Assembly: GCA_963624415.1 (NCBI GenBank)
Contig: CAVFPQ010000084.1
Span: forward strand, 1 to 10,230
DNA length: 10,230 nt
Source: RUG806 sp963624415
GTDB lineage: Bacteria > Bacillota > Clostridia > Oscillospirales > Acutalibacteraceae
Direction of reading: 5' to 3'
Positions within the stretch are counted from its first letter, which is position 1. Each line of letters begins with the position of its first letter. The notes beneath the pieces are model-generated. The model had not been told where the DNA came from. It ran no database searches and worked only from the letters and a program-made list of their open reading frames with translations. Of the stretch, positions 8,901-10,230 are shown piece after piece. The position numbers and the translations under genes were made by a program.

Positions 8901-9929
8901 TGAGCATACAGCCGGGGATGTGCATGTTGCTCCACTTGTTACAACGTGAGAACCATATGTTGCTCTCTGTTCTACCTTGCCGCAGCGGTTGCAGACACGC
9001 TGATCAAGACCTTTTTCGACACATGTCGCCTTTTTGACCGTATACCAGCTGCCCCAGTCGTGATCGACAGCGGCTGATGTGATATGACGCTGATAGTTAA
9101 GAGCTGAAAGACGCACCCAGCCCCAGTCGCCGTAGTTAAATGTATAGCCCCATTTGCCGTCGGCGGATTTTTTATAGACATGAGCATAACTACCGGGAGC
9201 GAGATTGCGGCTGTGTCCGCCGGAAGTATTTGTTGTATAACAAAGAGGAGTTTTTTTCGCCGTGATATAGACATCAAAATCACGTGGATTGTTGTTTACG
9301 CAGGTTGAACCGTGAAGCTTTAACAGGAATGTGAGATTACCGCTAAAACCAAGATGCCAGTCTCTTTTGCCGTCATATGTGGTGTACATGGCATTTTTGC
9401 CGTCGGTTGTATGAGCCGCCATAATCGGCACGCCGTTCACCTTGTCTATGCATATGGCGGAGTGTGACTTTTCTTTCGCCCTGAATTTGGAGTAAATTAT
9501 TACATCGCCTATATCCACCTGCGAGGCTGAGGGGTTTCTTATCTCCTGAGCACCTAAATGCTTAAGATAATTATAGAGCTGATCACAGCGAATAAATGAA
9601 CCGGAATAATCATCTCCGTAATAATCACCCCACCAACACTTGTAGTTGCTGATGTTCCACAGCCTGTCCATGTCAAGTCCGCCCATATACAAGCACTGTG
9701 ACACGAAGTTCGCGCAGTCGCCGCCGTCGGAATAATAACCCTTGCCGAGCAGAAGAGATGTGTAATCACTCCAATGCTCTCTGCCCCATGCGGCCGCCGC
9801 TGTCTGACAGTACTGTGAAAGTGTGCCTGCGGATGCCGTTTCGTCAAGATCGGTAAGCCCGACCGGGACAGCGGAGAGAATCATTATTGCCGCAAGCAGT
9901 GCCGCAACAATTTTTTTGATTTGCTTCAT
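2931..9929 (-). CDS. Giant secreted multidomain surface protein: Amidase_6-like head, Cys-rich repeats, vWA domain, CECGxxHW tail
   Basis: This 2332-residue protein has no single established family. In order: signal peptide (KK at 5-6, hydrophobic 7-25, cleavage perhaps after ASA at 32-34); Amidase_6-like domain about 37-205 with Cys72 in GGDCANFVSQ and His156 in KSHSAI; SH3-like segment about 217-277; Cys-rich repeats about 286-1441, interrupted by a duplicated Trp/Ser module at 437-663; InlB-like beta repeat 1446-1507; vWA domain about 1546-1815 with MIDAS DQSGS at 1558-1562; beta region 1816-1932; second InlB-like repeat about 1994-2052; more Cys repeats 2056-2118 and 2230-2286; a beta domain with DHFSYYVLSE about 2120-2220; tail 2294-2332. 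It has no LPXTG, dockerin, SLH or hydrophobic anchor. The ATG is preceded by AAGGAAG with a 9-base spacer, and the frame is unbroken over 7 kb. A surface adhesin or wall-associated enzyme is inferred; the ligand is unknown. Confidence 0.93.
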   Translation of the reverse strand: MKQIKKIVAALLAAIMILSAVPVGLTDLDETASAGTLSQYCQTAAAAWGREHWSDYTSLLLGKGYYSDGGDCANFVSQCLYMGGLDMDRLWNISNYKCWWGDYYGDDYSGSFIRCDQLYNYLKHLGAQEIRNPSASQVDIGDVIIYSKFRAKEKSHSAICIDKVNGVPIMAAHTTDGKNAMYTTYDGKRDWHLGFSGNLTFLLKLHGSTCVNNNPRDFDVYITAKKTPLCYTTNTSGGHSRNLAPGSYAHVYKKSADGKWGYTFNYGDWGWVRLSALNYQRHITSAAVDHDWGSWYTVKKATCVEKGLDQRVCNRCGKVEQRATYGSHVVTSGATCTSPAVCSLCGAEVTKALGHSAAKEYVVTKQPTCIEKGEKRLYCSRVCNGVQCNALLDVQEIPALGHDYEATVTNPTCVRDGITTYVCSRCKVSYVDYIDKNNTWSGWTTENKSNVPASKVKTKTQYRYQDKSTTSSSSSSLNGWTKYDSSWVWSDYGDWSDWSGSSVSSSDSRQIETRTAYNFISYCTRNSSQVRQFRSYSINGNYSGYGVQTSYGEHYHYATVYSLPSDTIAQGSKLSSSVSSDGCGVNKGNGTAYVVACDKEYIVMPMFLSSQETQYRYRDRSKIYTYYFYKWSDWSSWSDSSVSSSDTRNVQTRPMYSYDIAALGHNFTIGPIKEQYAKDKELEVNSDGTLKDPICYFEGYKCSRCGALDTKSKTNHNIPDWNTEKSSYKLVSSENGLKVYRGYCKNGCGCYVTRTENDCKFDVSKTVNPTCTEKGYTEYKCVYHNETYIADYVDALGHDTENGTRKVIKEADCENGGEIEIFCIRYDNGKTCSHSVKEATPALGHKLEKTDAVEVTCTTDGNSEYYTCTVCGKYFSDENGENEIKEDSWVIKALGHNDGEWRTITEAACGTTGWEELHCTREINGEKCDELLDEREIPEITPDYYVYKTEYAELNGDSEYVGTTCQYPGFIYWTCRICENTEHRHGFITSVAALDHIESEEKIEEEATCTSHGHAYTECTRCGIHLSEKDIEELGHDYGTEQTVFATCTTDGYVFHDCTRATCSETHSDGTVGGHREIIKTLDKTGHALSPLDDGYASSNDKMKLVSSVDNICGDGKIKTYQCTHTDKNTNNPCEYTVTIGTPQDHVLGDYVIAKEATCTEVGYKHQECQNDGCTYHSPDVEIPALGHDYKADASRTKTAACTEDGLIAYTCTRCSKTNDTVIPALGHDCALAGHTDATCTESSTDTYSCKRDGCTYSYTTDNADCPGHNYSGSFEVAKKATCTEDGYYEKHCVRVNNGTLCDAVIDTMTIKAREHKLEVVRDKVPTCLDKGNDKESCLNTEATDEYEACTYVKDYDVEPTGHDWGDWFISVNETCTEKGENKRICKNDASHVETTEREVLGHDMGEWYTEKAPDYGIDGVSRRDCQRKNCEYYETEPIPALVKNKYTATFVVVNDGIEETVAKVVFEEGTKSISEPEVPEKKNFVGRWNDYELNDADITIYASYEKINTDPEEIEVKKEAENDNGKAVITLTASSGSRTVKFNSKSTKALDVILVLDQSGSMDGEKSKKLQNCAKNFVNKLYENSIATGSDHRIALVGFACNKIDQRGYFNYQNTKILAANNSANGYQYRAGGLTDSEYADALMPVVVDGQLNGTVTGGIDKIQAHGATAADLGFEMAKGILSSTDASADRERIVVFITDGTPTYSSESSVSDVITPANKAILTADEIKNDLDTDVYSVLIGTKDDEITIGSRNGTEKFNRKTFMNAVSSNYPNAEDMNNIGSGTDESGYYFNAIDTSAFDGIFKNVLYSSVYKTVNFSKVSFFDTLSSDITLTMEDEAKMREDIIAQYGISDNDIIVARNSDGTTYLEFRNIPVKNVFDANGKLYYSASVTFKASLNENTVNEGTYETNTDNAGVKIGDDTVAKFDVPTVTVTPARNIVVFKINGVTYSITDGEQGDIVEAPVTELGTWNIPEGTTITSSCAVFEAEVSEEKYLVTWFVGENSITQEYSIGEKIIAPDGLTVPDGMKITGWSPAVNCYCMGENIAYTAILASAHTHRYEQYNITGSCEEGCTVYLRCTLCNDEITQQKAPAAHSLKTRVNADDTSTIECVYCTVCHKSNNMRLSVEKAPSKRQNPHNTVYNFDLTQNNIEIQPGNTMLIKIELTNDQLGKKFNVYRVEEDGSTETPVESYREGNYLVIKADHFSYYVLSELDENGNEISPVTYATALCAFNKHTFTNAVTTAPTCLETGVMTYTCTGCGTSYTEEIKATGHTDRDNDNYCDDCGVEINHIDCSHICHSTNKFKQFIWKILNFFNKLFKLSEKCECGKMHW
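2934..3050 (-). other. C-terminal tail with amphipathic helix and CECGKMHW end, candidate sorting or anchoring signal
   Basis: Residues 2294-2332. Two Cys/His clusters (CSHICH at 2294-2299 and CECGKMHW at 2325-2332) flank a basic, aromatic helix, FKQFIWKILNFFNKLFKL (2304-2321). On a helix Phe/Ile/Trp/Leu would fall on one face and Lys on the other. No LPXTG or long hydrophobic stretch follows. I recall similar 'helix + CxCGxxH(Y/W)' endings on other large secreted proteins of gut Clostridia, but cannot check this here. A role in retention at the surface, export or assembly is inferred. Confidence 0.6.
4134..5294 (-). other. von Willebrand A domain plus pilus-tip-like beta region of the giant protein
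   Basis: Residues 1546-1932. ALDVILVLDQSGSMDG (1550-1565) carries the MIDAS motif D1558-x-S1560-x-S1562. The third MIDAS loop is likely at GATAADLG (T1670), and the conserved strand VVFITDGTP supplies Asp1701. The core ends near 1815, and 1816-1932 (VSFFDTLSSDITL ... LYYSASVTFKASLNE) resembles the beta domains that follow vWA domains in Gram-positive pilus-tip adhesins. A complete MIDAS predicts divalent-metal-dependent ligand binding outside the cell. Confidence 0.85.
5409..5594 (-). repeat. InlB-like (Listeria-Bacteroides type) beta repeat
   Basis: Residues 1446-1507. The pattern is KYTATFVVVNDG..ETVAKVVFEEGTK...PEVPEKKNFVGRWND...DITIYASYEKI. It matches the familiar 'YTVTF..dG..v....v..G..i..P..P.k.gy.F.gW......iti.A.y' beta-grasp repeat used as a spacer in Gram-positive surface proteins. 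A second, more divergent copy lies at residues 1994-2052 (YLVTWFVGENS ... GWSPAVN ... YTAIL). Confidence 0.65.
5601..9074 (-). repeat. Array of about twenty Cys-rich 'CTEKG..CxxCG..ALGHD' repeats
   Basis: Residues 286-1443. The unit is about 35-50 residues: (A/P)TCTEKG, six to ten residues, CxxC (often CxxCG), a variable stretch, then (I/A)PALGHD. Clear copies have their first Cys at residues 303, 369, 413, 771, 857, 1009, 1048, 1159, 1202, 1282 and 1376. Several units have CxxxxxxxxC in place of CxxC (for example 'RVNNGTLCD'). Two further partial arrays lie at 2056-2118 and 2230-2286. At DNA level the block TGACCGAGTGCCGG recurs identically at 6247-6260, 6367-6380 and 7396-7409, showing fairly recent duplication. 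The spaced Cys and His could bind zinc or form disulfides; sequence alone does not decide. Confidence 0.85.
7941..8621 (-). repeat. Duplicated Trp/Ser-rich module inside the Cys-repeat array
   Basis: Residues 437-663 hold two related halves. The first has TQYRYQDKS (460-468), a Ser run, then YGDWSDWSGSSVSSSDSRQ and TRTAY. The second has TQYRYRDRS (613-621), an aromatic stretch, then WSDWSSWSDSSVSSSD and TRPMY. Between them is a Gly/Ser/Tyr-rich spacer (about 518-610). The WSxWSxWS pattern recalls thrombospondin type 1 and cytokine-receptor motifs, but the usual TSR cysteines are missing, so homology is not claimed. It replaces the Cys repeats here and then returns to AALGH at 661-665. Confidence 0.75.
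9315..9821 (-). other. Amidase_6-like Cys/His hydrolase domain of the giant protein
   Basis: Residues 37-205. The pattern YCQTAAAAW...GGDCANFVSQCLYMGG...W...GDVIIYS...KSHSAICID...AAHTTDGKN...FLLKL follows the Amidase_6 (putative amidase, NlpC/P60-like circular papain fold) family as I know it. Cys72 is the expected nucleophile. The general base is His156, or less likely His173. A cell-wall peptide or amide bond is the usual guess for such domains, but no substrate has been shown in this sequence. The domain sits directly after the signal peptide, so it would act outside the cell. An SH3-like segment (217-277, with GDWGWVRLSAL at its end) follows, as commonly seen in wall-targeted hydrolases. 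Confidence 0.75.
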
Positions 9930-9938
9930 CTTGTTTTT

Positions 9939-9945
9939 CTTCCTT
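9939..9945 (-). promoter_or_regulatory. Ribosome binding site of the giant gene
   Basis: The minus strand reads AAGGAAG, nine bases before the ATG at 9927-9929. A second GGAAG lies at 9948-9952. The A/G-rich leader around it is free of obvious strong structure. It supports the chosen start, which is also followed directly by the signal peptide. Confidence 0.65.
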
Positions 9946-10068
9946 TCTTCCTTTTCGGAAACATAAAAATAAAAGCCGCGGAATATTCACAAGAAAATTC
10001 CAACGACTTCTGTTTGCTAACTAAAATTGTTTTCACGTTTTCTTCTCTTATAAACACTCACACACAAT

Positions 10069-10097
10069 ATAATATAAAATGAAGACGTATCTGTAAA
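10069..10097 (-). promoter_or_regulatory. Likely sigma-A promoter of the giant gene
   Basis: Minus strand: TTTACA (10092-10097) and TATTAT (10069-10074) with a 17-base spacer. Each hexamer matches the consensus at five of six positions. Transcription would begin near 10062, giving a leader of roughly 130 nt before the ATG at 9929. The leader is AT-rich and contains GGAAT/ATTCC around 9980-10002. I recognise no known riboswitch in it. Confidence 0.6.
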
Positions 10098-10099
10098 GA

Positions 10100-10136
10100 C
10101 GTTTCAAAAAATAATTTTTTCAAAATTTTTGAAACG
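10100..10136. repeat. 11-bp perfect inverted repeat directly upstream of the -35
   Basis: CGTTTCAAAAA (10100-10110) and TTTTTGAAACG (10126-10136) are exact reverse complements around a 15-base AT-rich loop. The left arm starts three bases from the -35 hexamer at 10092-10097. It could be an operator, an upstream activator site or an AT-rich UP-type element. As a terminator it would be poor, having little G+C and no distinct T-tail. Nothing gene-like lies between it and the window edge. Confidence 0.55.
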
Positions 10137-10186
10137 GTTAAATTTGCAAGAGAATGTTCAAAAAAATGAAGGTGAAAGGGGCGAGG

Positions 10187-10223
10187 GAGCGAAGCGAGCG
10201 AGCGTTATGCCGAGCGAAGCGAG
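10187..10223. repeat. GAGCGAAGCGAG direct repeats at the right edge
   Basis: GAGCGAAGCGAG occurs at 10187-10198 and again at 10212-10223, within a run of GCGAG and GCGAAGC words extending to the window end. The block is GC-rich, in sharp contrast with the AT-rich promoter region beside it. It may continue beyond the window. It reads as a low-complexity intergenic repeat. A short open frame through it on the plus strand has no ribosome site and is not called. Confidence 0.6.
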
Positions 10224-10230
10224 GCGAAGC

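Noticed and set aside
10167..10230. Plus-strand open frame ATGAAGGTGAAAGG... to the right edge
   Set aside because: It is encoded by the low-complexity GCGAAGCGAG block, and no Shine-Dalgarno precedes it.

Overview
The window looks like chromosomal DNA of an anaerobic gut-type Clostridia, probably Ruminococcaceae/Oscillospiraceae or a close relative. I infer this from three things: the family II pyrophosphatase with CBS and DRTGG domains, the very large secreted protein with CxxC/'ALGHD' repeats and a CECGxxHW tail, and the TGATAT-type intergenic repeat. I would not name a species. There are three convincing protein genes, no RNA gene, no transposase and no CRISPR array.

Layout: (1) Bases 1-289 hold no convincing gene. 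Bases 67-232 form a structured repeat: four forward TGATAT boxes, a centre, then three inverted ATATCA boxes, with small hairpins between them. (2) Bases 290-901 (+) encode a short RluA-family pseudouridine synthase. It ends in a long bidirectional-looking hairpin (942-990) shared with the convergent next gene. (3) Bases 1064-2722 (-) encode a regulated Mn-dependent inorganic pyrophosphatase (CBS-DRTGG-CBS-DHH-DHHA2) with its own likely promoter. (4) Bases 2723-2930 are intergenic, with a 7-base tandem repeat. (5) Bases 2931-9929 (-) encode one uninterrupted 2332-residue secreted protein. (6) Bases 9930-10230 are its upstream region: a good -35/-10 pair, a leader of roughly 130 nt, an 11-bp inverted repeat just upstream of the -35, and a GAGCGAAGCGAG direct repeat at the right edge.

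The giant protein is the main object of interest. In order it has a signal peptide, an Amidase_6-like Cys/His hydrolase domain, an SH3-like segment, and about twenty Cys-rich repeats (C-x(8-12)-CxxC ... ALGHD). A duplicated Trp/Ser-rich 'TQYRYxDxS ... WSDWSxWS' module interrupts the repeats. After them come an InlB-like beta repeat, a von Willebrand A domain with a MIDAS motif, a pilus-tip-like beta region, a second InlB-like repeat, further Cys repeats, and a short amphipathic C-terminus ending in CECGKMHW. There is no LPXTG motif, dockerin, SLH domain or hydrophobic anchor, so the tail is a candidate surface-retention signal. The architecture suggests a cell-surface adhesin or wall-associated protein with an enzymatic head.

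The three genes do not look like one pathway. The first two are housekeeping (RNA modification, pyrophosphate removal). The giant gene appears to be an independent transcription unit upstream of, and in the same direction as, the pyrophosphatase gene.
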